From: Simmondsia chinensis
Lineage: Eukaryota; Streptophyta; Magnoliopsida; Caryophyllales; Simmondsiaceae
Length of the DNA: 64,000 nucleotides
Assembly (NCBI GenBank): GCA_018398585.1
Contig: JAGTTD010000026.1
Location: 2,237,001 to 2,301,000 of the forward strand
Direction of reading: 5' to 3'
Below the pieces are notes generated by a model. The model did no database searches and had not been told where the DNA came from. It worked only from the letters and a program-made list of their open reading frames with translations. Made by a program: the position numbers and the translations under genes. Below are positions 44,538-54,335 of the stretch, one piece after another (position 1 is the stretch's first letter; each line of letters opens with the position of its first letter).

Positions 44538-45777
44538 TTGAGGTCACATCCCAAACCCGCACACCAGGTGTTTGATGAAATGCCTCTCTGTCCTACTAAA
44601 CCGATGCAAGCTTCTATGGATGCTAACACTCACTGCTCATCTAGGTTGAGCATAATATGTTTTCCCTTGTTTTATGGAGATGATGTGGATGACTGGTTGT
44701 ATTTGTGTGAGCAAATTTTCTTTGTTGTTCAAATCTTTATAATGGATAGGGTTAAATTGGCTTCTAACCACATGAGAGGGTTGGCCCTGCAATGGCATCA
44801 AAATTTCATGAGAATTAGGAGAAATATGGATGGGCCTAATTGGAATGAGTATGTAAATGCCTTTAACATAAGTTTGGAGAATGAAAATGAGGAACCTGTG
44901 TTTGAGTTAATGAATATGAGGCAAGATGGGTTGGTTAGAGATTATCAAGCGAAAGTCTATGTGATCTCAGCCAAAACCAATTTGAGTGAACCTCAACTCA
45001 TTAGCTACTTCATAAGAGGGTTAAGGGATGACATTGCATTAGAAGTAAGAATCAATGCAACCCACCATCCTTTACCATGCTTTATGTTTAGCTGAAGCTA
45101 AGTTTGAGGCCTTAGCTAAACAACTCAATAACTCAAAGCTCCCTCTTCTTCAAGCACCCAATACTCAAAAATCCATTGCCAATCCCTACAATTCACCATA
45201 CCCCATTCAAAACCACCAACCCTCTACTGATTCAAACTCACCTAGACTCCAAGGGACCATTACTGAAATTGAATTGCAGATGATGGGTGCAAAGGATCCT
45301 AGTTGTCATTTTAAGGCAAGTGTTGAAGTGAGACATGGAAGTAAAGATGGGAATCATTGTCAAATTGAGGGGAGTCGAGTAATAGTGGATAAGCAAATGG
45401 AGGCTAGTAAAGAATTAGTTCAACAGAACATAGAAGATGAGTCTTTACTTTCAGATATGCATCTGAAGGTCAACTACAAATCTGATTTGCAAGCAAGTCA
45501 AGTAGTTGAGATTAGACAAGGGTGTGAGACCAACAGTCTAAGTAACATTGAAGGTAAGCAAGCTAGGAATTGCAAGTCTGATCAATCAGTAAGTAAGGAG
45601 CAAATTGCAGCTGCAGAAGCACTCTTTCAACCGGAAAGAAGAGTTGAACCATTACCCTTACATTTGCCGCTGGAAATCAATCAAAAACGGGGCATCACCA
45701 ATGACCCAAGGGCTAAGACCAATCCAAACCTGATTCAGCCACATGACCAGCTTATTGTTCAGCATGAAATTGACTAA
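44538..45777 (+). pseudogene. Gag-like polyprotein with one frameshift
   Basis: The first frame (44538-45095) reads FPLFYGDDVDDWLYLCEQIF, LALQWHQNFMRIRRNMDGPN and ISYFIRGLRDDIALEVRI, the Retrotrans_gag pattern of Ty3-type elements. The second (45055-45777) takes up the same protein after a single-base shift around 45045-45060 (TILYHALCLAEAKFEALAKQ) and continues as a polar region without a visible CCHC zinc knuckle. It would package RNA into particles using enzymes from a related element. The start ATG is uncertain. The frameshift suggests it no longer works. Confidence 0.7.
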
Positions 45778-46460
45778 GAGAAAGGACAAGATGCATCTAG
45801 AAATACCAGTGTTAGCAGGGATCTAGTGGCTGTGTTCAATTAAACAAGCATCAAACAAGCTATTGGTACTTCTAGAGACTTGGGATCATTGTACTTCAAG
45901 TATTCAAGTCTGGCCATGCTTTCAGACTATGATATGCTCTTCCCAATTACTGAGTTGCTACAATTCACAGCAAATATTGCATCAATTCAGCAGATTAGTA
46001 GGGTTGAAACACACCCCCAGAATCAACAAATCAACAAATGCTTCAGTTAATTACAAGCCAAGAACATGAATTTGCGCTGGGAAGATTAGAAACCAGATTT
46101 GGTATAGTATGTCTGCACACTTGGAAGATACTTGGAGATCACAATTTTTGGTGGGAAGGCCCTGAAGATCAGATCACTGTGTTTGTTGCAAGTTTAACAG
46201 AAAAGGCTTGAGTGCTATCATTTCAGACTTGGAGTAGTAGTTCACCTATTACAACAGCAGTATTCATGGACCTTAGTGCATTTTAGTTGCAAGACTTTGA
46301 TGTTGAGCTTCGTTGGTTGCTATAATAAGACTATCATAAAAGCCATGGAAAGTTCTAGAGCTTCGCTAGTGTGGTTCAACAGAGGTAGACCACCCGATAC
46401 GGCCCCTTCTACAATCGATTATATCCTTGAGGACAAGGACTAATTTAAGGGGGAAGGAGT

Positions 46461-46892
46461 TGTTGCAAGAGAAAATGAGTGGGGACGCAAATTAGTAGTA
46501 TTCTGCTATATTAAGTTCGTGGAAAGTTCAGGAGAGGTTCAAAATGTAGTTAAAACAATTGGAAGGATGGCGGGAAGGGTCAGAGCATGCGCGGGTCATG
46601 TTTAAGTTGAGGGGTAGCTGGGATCACGTGCTGGGCATGTGATATTTGCGCCATAATTAGTATTTTTAGCTAATTAGCATTTTTTTTTTCTACTTTTTAT
46701 GTGGTTTTTAGCTTAATTTTGATACTATAAATGGATTATGAGATGTAATTAGGGTTTTTATGCTCTGAATGAATTCAATCCCTTTCTCCCTCAACTATTT
46801 CCCTTATCTTCTCCCTTCAAACTCTATATTTTTCCCTTAAAACTCTATTTCTTGGTTTGGATTGTGATCGGGATTCTACCAATTTAGAATCC
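46461..46892 (+). repeat. 3' LTR of the gag-only element, 3' end clipped
   Basis: It begins TGTTGCAAGAGAAAATGAG and stops at TTAGAATCC without the TGTATCA that ends the 5' LTR. It is followed at once by a repeat of the left flank. Confidence 0.85.
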
Positions 46893-46928
46893 CACCTTCA
46901 CATTTAGGACGCATATTTACATCTTGAC
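46893..46928. repeat. 36-bp flanking direct repeat, right copy
   Basis: This is the partner of 43811-43846. It abuts the clipped 3' LTR, while the left copy is separated from the 5' LTR by 3 bp. Confidence 0.9.
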
Positions 46929-47570
46929 TGCTCCCTTAAGCTAGAGTATCAACCGTCGGAAGTTTGTTTCGAAGAGTGCCAAAGAAAAACTCAAATTATA
47001 GGATGAATGTCAAGGTGTCAAATCTACTTGAAGCACTGACCATTTATCTTTCGCCAATCTAGCCTATGAGCCATTCAAGCAGCGTTTAGCACTAAACTCT
47101 CCCAAAACTATGTACCTCTAGAAGCTAGACTCGATATTATTTCTAGGGATTGAGTTTTTTTCTAATCACATCATGGATCTTAGTGGGGGAAAAAACCTAA
47201 AGTAATAATGTCCCATTTGCGGTTCCTAATCAAATCAACAACTCTCAAACTTCGGTCCTTCCAGACTAAGCATCCCTTACACATGACACCAAATAGTCTT
47301 TCAAAGGCCCATCTGTTAAACCAGAAGGAGATTGACTTACCATTCCTCGCTTTCTAGTGGATCCCCTTCCTAAGAATTCTTCGGCAACTCAAAATTCCTC
47401 TCCTAGTTGAAGAGTCGATATTTTTAGGCAAGTAGTCAAGCACTGCAAAACCTTGAGGGTATTTAGCTAAAACCTGTCCTATCCAAGTATTTTCTATATC
47501 AATAAGGACCTTCTAGATGAGCTTTCAAAGAAAATGATATGGGGATACTAAAAAAATAAATCAAAAAGGC
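46893..47570 (-). mobile_element. LINE relic, right part
   Basis: On the - strand, 47500-47200 includes ILRKGIH, stop, KARNGKSISFWFNRWAFERL, the region between RT and zinc finger in plant LINEs. 47010-46893 reads FFGTLRNKLPTVDTLA, stop, GSSQDVNMRPKCEG, the start of zf-RVT. It continues the relic at 42985-43849. Confidence 0.7.
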
Positions 47571-49287
47571 CAAGGATCTTTTTACTATTTTTACAAATTT
47601 CGAGTTACTAAAAAAAAAAACAAATAACCCTTTTGATTTAAAAAAATAATAAATAAATAACCCTATTTTTTAATAGTACTTTTATTCTTAGCAATGCTAC
47701 ATTCTTTTTTTTTTTTTTTTTTTTTTGAATGAAGGCAATACTAAATTTATTCCCTTCAAATATATATTTTTAATTTAATTTTTATATGGATATTCAATTT
47801 TTTCTCTTGCAAGTAAAGAGTTAGATAACAAAAAATTCTTTGGGGAATACTTCAATACCTTTTTAATTTTGTCCCTTTATCAATAGATGGATTTTTTTTA
47901 TTTCTTAAGAAAAACAACAGAGAGGTCTATTTTGGATAAATGATAGAAGATTTTCTATTAGTCATCCAATTAATTATTAAATTGATAATAATTATATTGT
48001 GAATTTAGATAATAAAAAATATATTTAAATTTCTATACGAAATTCAAAAATATTATAATACAAAAATATAATAATTTTTTGACAAAAATAAATATTTAAC
48101 TTGATAGATAAATTTAGAAAACATAAAAGAGATAAAATTATAAAAGTCTAGAAAAATTCTTATAGTTATATATTTTTTAAATCCTTTTACTATTACGTGG
48201 CTAAAATTTTTATATTAAATAATTTACGTGCATAAAGATAAGGTATACTTAATCTAATTTTTTTATGGATTAAATAAAATATATACAAAGTTTAAATCAC
48301 TATTTTTAAAAAATATGTCTTATATATTTTCTACTTTACAGGGATGAATTACCTAAAAATTAAACAATAAAAGAATCTAGAAGCTAAGAAACTCTATTTT
48401 ATAGAAAAATATAAAACTGATTTTTAAAATAAATTCACCACAAACTTTAAAAGTTAAATTAAATTTTTTTTTTAATGAATAAGAATACAAATATAATAAT
48501 TTTACTAGACTTTTTAGTTTTATCTCTTTTCTGTTTCCTAAATGTCAAATTAAAAATTTATTTTATGAAAAAAAAAATTGTAATATTTATACCACAATAT
48601 TTTTAAATTTTTTTTCATAGAAATGCAAATAGTACTTTTTAATTTTCTATGTTTTGATTAAAAACCAAAAAAAAAAAAAAAATCATTTTTAATATATTGG
48701 TCAACTTAATAAATTGGGGCAAGGTGTTGCATTTTTCAAAAATAAGGGGATAGGGTGATTGGTTTTAAATGTGACTTTTGTTCATGAGAAAAAAATAAAT
48801 AAATAAATAAAATTTCTTTTCACAATCTATATCTAAATATATACTATATGCGAATAAAAAGTTTCTTCTTCCAAAAGCTTTCATTTCTCTGTTCTTAAAT
48901 TTCTAAGCTATCATTTCACCTTTTCTCCTATAAACCTCTACTCCTTCATCTATATCTACTAAGTTTTTTTCATGCGATACAGGAGCTGTTATTATTTTAA
49001 ATATTATCTTGTAGTTGTTGGTGTATAAAATTAAGTGATTTTAATTGTATTTGATGTAAGAATTGTGAGTTACTAAACCATGCATTTACTGTGCCATGAA
49101 GAAGATATTTTAACTTCTAATTAAATGAGGTCATAACTCATGACAAATAAATTTTATAAATGTTAGAGATATTCATCCTCTTTTCCTTTTTTTTTGTATT
49201 ATAATATTGGTGGGCCTTTAAATTATTAGGATTTGTGGAATTGAATGCTTTTTGGAAAGGGGGGAACTTAGCATTAATATAGGAAAG
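47571..49287. other. AT-rich segment without genes
   Basis: Very AT-rich, with homopolymer T at 47706-47726, A-runs near 48668 and AAAT repeats near 48790. No coding frame or recognisable element was found. Confidence 0.6.
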
Positions 49288-49556
49288 TGTTACGTATAAT
49301 AATACGTATAAGTGATTAGTAGTAGTTGTAGTAGGGTACATAATAGTAAAATACTTGTATTAGGTAATTAGTATAAATAGCATATTAGGTTGTTAAGAAA
49401 ATAATTAATACAATAACAAAATATTCTCTCTCTCATCTAACTCTCTCTCTCTCTCTTCCCTTTCTTCTAACTCTTTTTCTCACCTCAACTCTAATTCTCA
49501 ATCTCTATCAAGAACCCTAACCCTAATCTAGGTTACAACCCCAATTGGTTGTAACA
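49288..49556 (+). repeat. 5' LTR of the RRM-carrying element
   Basis: 269 bp with 8-bp inverted ends (TGTTAC... and ...GTAACA), a TATA-like TTAGTATAAATAGC near 49370 and a CT-rich leader. Confidence 0.88.
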
Positions 49557-49596
49557 TTTGGTATCAGATTCAGGTTCAGTGCTGCGTTTGTGATCA

Positions 49597-49770
49597 ATGG
49601 CGGAAGGTACTCAAAGCACCTTTGAATTGCGACGTCTGGAGACTCGATTGGACGACACCGAGAGCCGAATTGACGGACGCCTCAACAAAATGGATGCAAG
49701 ATTTCAGGTGGTAATGTCAGATATGGCGTCAGTTAAGCAAGAACAGAGCAAGATGATGGATTCTTCGTGA
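49597..49770 (+). CDS. Short gag-like N-terminal ORF, 57 residues
   Basis: It begins MAEGTQSTFELRRLETRLDD and ends KQEQSKMMDSS before TGA. The start lies 28 bp after the primer-binding site, where gag normally begins, and the charged heptad pattern resembles the N-terminal coiled coil of plant gag proteins. The next ORF is in the -1 frame relative to this one and overlaps its end. Confidence 0.5.
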   Translation: MAEGTQSTFELRRLETRLDDTESRIDGRLNKMDARFQVVMSDMASVKQEQSKMMDSS

Positions 49771-50987
49771 GTTGCAGCAAACCAGCGTCAGGGCACTGGG
49801 CTTCTTGTTTGGCCATCAGCGCCGCCACCCCGCATCCACCGGTAACCGTCTTGGTTCCAGTCTTTGGTATTGAATCATCATCCACTTCTCCTTATCAATT
49901 TCATAAGAATGTTGGCTTCATCCAAGAAATGATCTTCCCTGAATCTGCACTCTTGGTTAAAATTCACAATGCTTTTTTTCCAATCATCGAAGACATTCTT
50001 TACCATGTTTTTCACTCCTACGGACATATTGAAAGAATTGAAGTCATTTCCATATCAACCTTAATGTTTGAAGCTCAAGTGTCCTTTTCCACAAGAGAAC
50101 AAGCTATTTCAGCCATCAATCCATTGCAAGGAAGAAACATTTATAACTGTTGTTGTCGAATGGATATTACATTCCTCACTCCTTGTGAGGCAATTGGAGA
50201 ATCAAGCAAAGTTTCTTCTTCAAGTGACCCTTTAGAGCTAGTGGATGGTGATGTGCATAGTGAGGAGACGATTGATCAAGAAAATCGTTTGGATGAAGAG
50301 GTTGTTATGCCAATGGAGGACAAAGCTTATGCACAAAGCTCCAAAGTTCTTCAGCTTAGCGAGAAATGCCAACAAGATCCACAAGTTACAATTGATATTT
50401 TGAGAGGTGCAACACCTGAAATTGAAGACCATGTCTTGAATCATCTTGAAGAGCTTGCACCTTTGCAAGTGGCTGAACCATTGGATCTTACAATTAAGAA
50501 TTTACAAAGGGATCTTGAAATTTTTAGTGTTGTGAAGATGCAAGATTCTGTTTTGGTAGTATTGCAAACTGCTCATTTTAAGAAATTCAGCAAGGAATAC
50601 ATGAACAAAACAGCTATTGACATGTTCACAGGATCTGAAAATGGAGCTTATACATCATACAAGCAAGATGAAGTAGAGTTGTTTGGTGTTGCTACTGCTG
50701 CAAATTCCGTTAAACTCTATGGGAGCAAGTATACCAAACGAATCCTTACTCTTTTCAAGAATTCTAAGGGTTCCATAGTGAGTCTTTGCTATTGGGAAGA
50801 TATTTGTGAGTTGTTTACCAAGTTGACAGCAGCACCACGGTTCTTTCAGCTGCATTTCTGCAACATCCAGTGGCAGCCGACACTAGAGTCTCATTCAAGC
50901 TTGAGTTTTGATGTCTTTTCGCTATACTACGAAAAAAATTCATGTCAATACTTACTGTTAAGATTCTTGAGGGCAAGAATCTCTTAG
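49767..50987 (+). CDS. ORF with PTB-like RRM inside an LTR element
   Basis: The open frame is 406 codons with no ATG at its beginning; the first useful ATG is at about 49930 (MIFPESALLVKI). Residues about 60-145 match the second RRM of plant polypyrimidine-tract-binding proteins: ALLVKIHNAFFPIIEDILYH, VFHSYGHIERIEV, and LQGRNIYNCCCRMDITF, the last corresponding to the LQGRNIYDGCCQLDI signature of PTB/hnRNP-L. The remaining residues (about 150-406) are acidic, then mixed, and match nothing I recognise. The frame runs almost to the 3' LTR. It could be a host exon captured by the element, or a gag whose RNA-binding role is filled by an RRM. Confidence 0.65.
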   Translation: MSCSKPASGHWASCLAISAATPHPPVTVLVPVFGIESSSTSPYQFHKNVGFIQEMIFPESALLVKIHNAFFPIIEDILYHVFHSYGHIERIEVISISTLMFEAQVSFSTREQAISAINPLQGRNIYNCCCRMDITFLTPCEAIGESSKVSSSSDPLELVDGDVHSEETIDQENRLDEEVVMPMEDKAYAQSSKVLQLSEKCQQDPQVTIDILRGATPEIEDHVLNHLEELAPLQVAEPLDLTIKNLQRDLEIFSVVKMQDSVLVVLQTAHFKKFSKEYMNKTAIDMFTGSENGAYTSYKQDEVELFGVATAANSVKLYGSKYTKRILTLFKNSKGSIVSLCYWEDICELFTKLTAAPRFFQLHFCNIQWQPTLESHSSLSFDVFSLYYEKNSCQYLLLRFLRARIS

Positions 50988-50997
50988 GGGAGAGTAA

Positions 50998-51270
50998 TGT
51001 TACGTATAATAATACGTATAAGTGATTAGTAGAAGTTATAGTAGGGTACATAAAAGTAAAATATTTGTATTAGGTACTTAGTATAAATAGCATATTACGT
51101 TGTTAAGAAAATAACTAATACAGTAACAAACTACTCTTTCTCTCATCTAACTCTCTCTCTCTCTTTCTCTTCCCTTTCTTCTAACTCTTTTTCTCTCCTC
51201 AACTCTAATTTTCAATCTCTATCAAGAGCCCTAACTCTAATCTAAGTTACAACCCCAATTAGTTGTAACA
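50998..51270 (+). repeat. 3' LTR of the RRM-carrying element
   Basis: 273 bp, the partner of 49288-49556, followed directly by the target duplication GAAAG. Confidence 0.88.
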
Positions 51271-51281
51271 GAAAGTGATAA

Positions 51282-51676
51282 TGTCAGGGCATTTTTTACT
51301 AACATCAAGGCATCTTGTTATTATGATTCGTTAAATGTAATAGTTACGTGTAGATAGAGTATTAATTGGTTGTTAGAACTAATAATAGTTAGTCATGGAT
51401 ATTATAATTGTTAGGATTAGTGAGAGATATTATGATTGTTAGATTAGGTTTGTGTATAAAAGAAATTAGAGTTGTAATTAAAAATTATGCAAATTAATAA
51501 AATAGTATCATCATCTTTCTCTAATCTCTCTCTCTTTCTCATCTGTACTTTCTCTTCCGAAATTCTTCTAATTTCCTCTCATCTCGTACTTTAATTCTCT
51601 TCTTATCTCCAATTCTTCTATCTTTTTTTTTTTCATCTCAATTCTAACTCTTTCTTCGTCACGTAGATTCATGACA
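51282..51676 (+). mobile_element. Probable solo LTR
   Basis: The ends TGTCAGGGC and TTCATGACA form a short inverted repeat. The inside has a TATA-like TGTGTATAAAAG near 51453 and a CT-rich leader, like the LTR next door. There is no primer-binding site after it and no matching 5-bp flank was found, so the right end may be a rearranged boundary. Confidence 0.4.
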
Positions 51677-51759
51677 CTTGTTTCCTTTAACTTTTCTTTC
51701 CCATTTTCTTATATCTAAATAGGAACTTATAATATATTATTATTAGGATTTTTTACTGA

Positions 51760-52690
51760 AAATCACTTAAAATTTAGTTACGGTTTAAAAAACTGCTTGC
51801 ATTTTCTAATTTTTTAAAGTTACATTTAAATTTTTAAAAATTTTTCAATGTCACACTTTAATGTTAACATCGTTAGTTTTCAATCACATTTCATTTAAAT
51901 ATAAAATTATTTTTTAAAATATTTACAAATTTTTAGATGTTTTGAAATATTTTAAATTTAAATTTGAATTTTGCTTTTTTTTTTTAGACCCTGCTTAGGC
52001 AGGAGTCTTTAGGGCACTGGGAATGTTGTTTTTTTTTATTGAAAAATTTTAAAATTCTATATTTTGAAATTTTTTTAACATTTTTAATGTCATACTTTAA
52101 TGTTAAGGTATTCAATATTTTTTAGTTTTTACTAACATAACTTTAAAAAAAGAGAAATAATTTAAAAATTTTTGAATTTACATTTAAAAATATTTTAATC
52201 ATCTAAAACTTTATAAATATTTATAAATATAATTTTATATTTTAAAAAAATACTTTTTAAATGGCAAGTCATTAAAAACTAACGGTGTTAACAATAAAGC
52301 GTGGCATTGAAAAATTTTGAAAAGTTTAGGTGTAACTTTGAAAAATTAAAAAAAACCACCTAGATTTAAAAATTTTTCAATTTCACACCTTAATGTAACT
52401 TTAGTAACATTCCATTAATTTTTTCTGACGTGCAATTTATTTAAAATATAAAAATTATCCTTAAATATTTATAAATTTTTAGATTTTTAAAATTTTTTTG
52501 ATATTTTAAAATTATTTTAAATGTAAATTCAAATTTATAAAATTATATTCATAAAAAAAAAGTCAATTTTTAACTCATTAAAAAAAGAAATTTTTTTATC
52601 GAGGGTAATTTGATAATTTCCTATTTATTTTAACGAAAAGTTAACCGTGTCAGCATTAGGTGTGAAGTTTAAATATTTTGGAAAGCTCCG
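51760..52690. repeat. AT-rich foldback (inverted-repeat) region
   Basis: TTTTCAATGTCACACTTTAA with TGTTAACATCGTTAGTTTT near 51845-51885 returns inverted near 52280-52325 (AAAACTAACGGTGTTAACA, then GCGTGGCATTGAAAA). A further related arm lies at 52370-52440. A SINE end (GACCCTGCTTAGGCAGGAGT) sits at 51988-52020. This suggests nested MITE-like foldbacks. A similar fragment is at 55735-55870. Confidence 0.5.
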
Positions 52691-52699
52691 GTGGTACAT

Positions 52700-52820
52700 C
52701 AACAGTCCCAGTGCCTCAAGGACTCCCACATAAGCAGGGTCTGAGGGGTAGATGTATGCAGCCTTCCTCCTTTAAGGTGCTATCCTGAAGAGAGACTGTT
52801 TCCAAAGACCCCCAACCTAA
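52700..52820 (-). mobile_element. Au-like SINE remnant
   Basis: On the + strand it reads CCAGTGCCTCAAGGACTCCC, CAGGGTCTGAGGGG, ATGCAGCCTTCC and GAGAGACTGTTTCC, the same layout as the SINE at 29718-29873. The tRNA-like head is degraded. Confidence 0.6.
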
Positions 52821-53717
52821 GTAACGTGTCATCATGGAGGCAAGTCGGCCTGCAAACATGGAGCCACAAAACATAAGAGTAGGATATAGCACAAGCAAGT
52901 GCCACTAAGCCAAATTCAAAAATTTATTAGAAGACAGCTACAAGTGAATAAAGGCAAGTAACAGAATAAAGGAAAGTTTCGATGGTGACCTAGAAAAATT
53001 AAAAAAATTTGGTGGTTTCTAAAACTGCACCTAAAATATAGATAGTTTTAATTAAAAAAAAATAACAAGAAAATGTTTTAAATACAAATTAAAAGAAGGG
53101 CAAAGTAGGAAAGAAAAGATAAAGGGGAAAATGCCCGAGCAATATCACTTCTCTTAATATATTTATATCCATATTTACATAAGAAATTTGATTTATGATA
53201 AGATTAACTTTTTTCTCTTAATTTAAACATACATAAGTCATTATATAGACAAACTTCATCTTTTATTCATATCAATAATATAATTTATCGATTAAAACAT
53301 ATAAATATAATTATTACATCGTACATCGTACAAGAAAACTCTAGTTTAACTTGAAAATATGATACCGAAAATAGCTATATAAGTTAATTATGTTATCGAT
53401 TCATTTCTTACTACTACCAAACCGTTGAATGTTACAAAATAAATTGAAATTACAATGTACTATATCAGTAGGTGTACCTAAAGGATCATTTTTGGTACAA
53501 CTAACTTAATTAATTAATTATCTTAGTCTTCTTGCTTTAGTTGTCCTTTACCCTAATGAACATAAATTATTTTTTCTCTCAATTGTTGTCCGATTAAAAT
53601 ATTTTTTTTTTTTAGAATTTTCATTTCTTGTTTGATTGAAGAATTTAATTTTGTTTTATAACTTTGTTTAGTTTGAAATCCATATAATATTAGAACATAA
53701 AACATTTTATTTAATTA
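52821..53717. other. AT-rich, no gene seen
   Basis: Low-complexity AT-rich sequence. Nothing recognisable beyond poly-A and poly-T stretches. Confidence 0.5.
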
Positions 53718-53796
53718 GGGTCTTATCTAAGTGGTAGCAGGTAAATGAGGGGATACAATATTGCTTTAAACCAAAAGGTTTGGAGTTCGATTCTTC
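53718..53796 (+). mobile_element. tRNA-derived SINE head
   Basis: TATCTAAGTGGTAGCAGG resembles a pol III A box, and GTTCGATTC (53785-53793) fits the B-box consensus exactly, with tRNA-like spacing. The TRIM that follows begins 3 bp after the B box, so it appears to have cut the SINE here. The rest of the SINE was not found on the far side. Confidence 0.45.
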
Positions 53797-54335
53797 TGTT
53801 GAGGACTACACATGTGAGTCTCGTGAAATCCCACATTGGTGTTGAGATAAAGAAGAGATCACTTTATAAGCGTAGTGGGTTACTCCACCTATTGCCAATT
53901 GGTTTTAGGATAGAACCCCGGTTGGGCTTATATGTGGATCTCGTATATTCCAACTCCGTGGGTTGGGTAAAATTTAACATGATATCAGAGCAAGTTGATG
54001 ATTCAGATCTCTTGTGTATCGCACCATGTCCTCATGAAGAGGGCTGCATTTGTATTTGGTGCGCCGAAAGCCTCTCCAGTATGATCTAGTAAGATCGGAG
54101 AAGGCAAGGATGCGTTTGTTGTAGACTTACATGTGAGGGGGAGTGTTGAGGACTCCACATGTGAATCTTGTAGAATCCCACATTGGAGTTGAGATAAAGA
54201 AGAGATCACTTTATAAGCCTAATTGGTTACTCAACATATTGCCAATTGATTTTAGGATGGAATCTCACTTGGACATATATGTAAATCTTGTATGTCCCAA
54301 CTCCGCTGGGCCCAAAGGCCTGATGAAATTTAACA
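53797..54335 (+). mobile_element. TRIM element, 539 bp
   Basis: The LTRs 53797-53979 and 54144-54335 begin TGTTGAGGACT(A/C)CACATG and end AAATTTAACA. TGATATCAGAGC (53980-53991) is the primer-binding site, and GTGAGGGGGAG precedes the second LTR. The internal part is only 164 bp and non-coding. This is a textbook terminal-repeat retrotransposon in miniature. The flanks TCTTC and TCCCC do not match well, so the target duplication has decayed. Confidence 0.85.

Larger units (their letters stand above)
43850..46892 (+). mobile_element. Non-autonomous gag-only LTR element (TR-GAG type)
   Basis: The LTRs are 43850-44307 and 46461-46892. The 5' LTR begins TGTTACAGGA and ends TCCTGTATCA, nearly perfect inverted ends; the 3' LTR lacks its last 7 bp. 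The primer-binding site TGGTATTAGAGC is at 44309-44320. A purine tract (AAGGGGGAAGGAG) precedes the 3' LTR. The interior codes only for a gag-like protein, with no protease, RT or integrase. It sits inside a LINE relic. Confidence 0.85.
49288..51270 (+). mobile_element. Small LTR retrotransposon carrying an RRM-like ORF
   Basis: The LTRs 49288-49556 and 50998-51270 begin TGTTACGTATAATAATACGT and end GGTTGTAACA or AGTTGTAACA. The 5-bp target duplication GAAAG lies at 49283-49287 and 51271-51275. The primer-binding site TGGTATCAGA is at 49559-49568, and a purine tract (AGGGGAGAG) lies just before the 3' LTR. The 1983-bp element has no RT, integrase or protease. It holds a short gag-like ORF and a 1.2-kb ORF with a PTB-type RNA-recognition motif. 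The LTRs differ by roughly 5-8 percent by eye. Confidence 0.88.
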
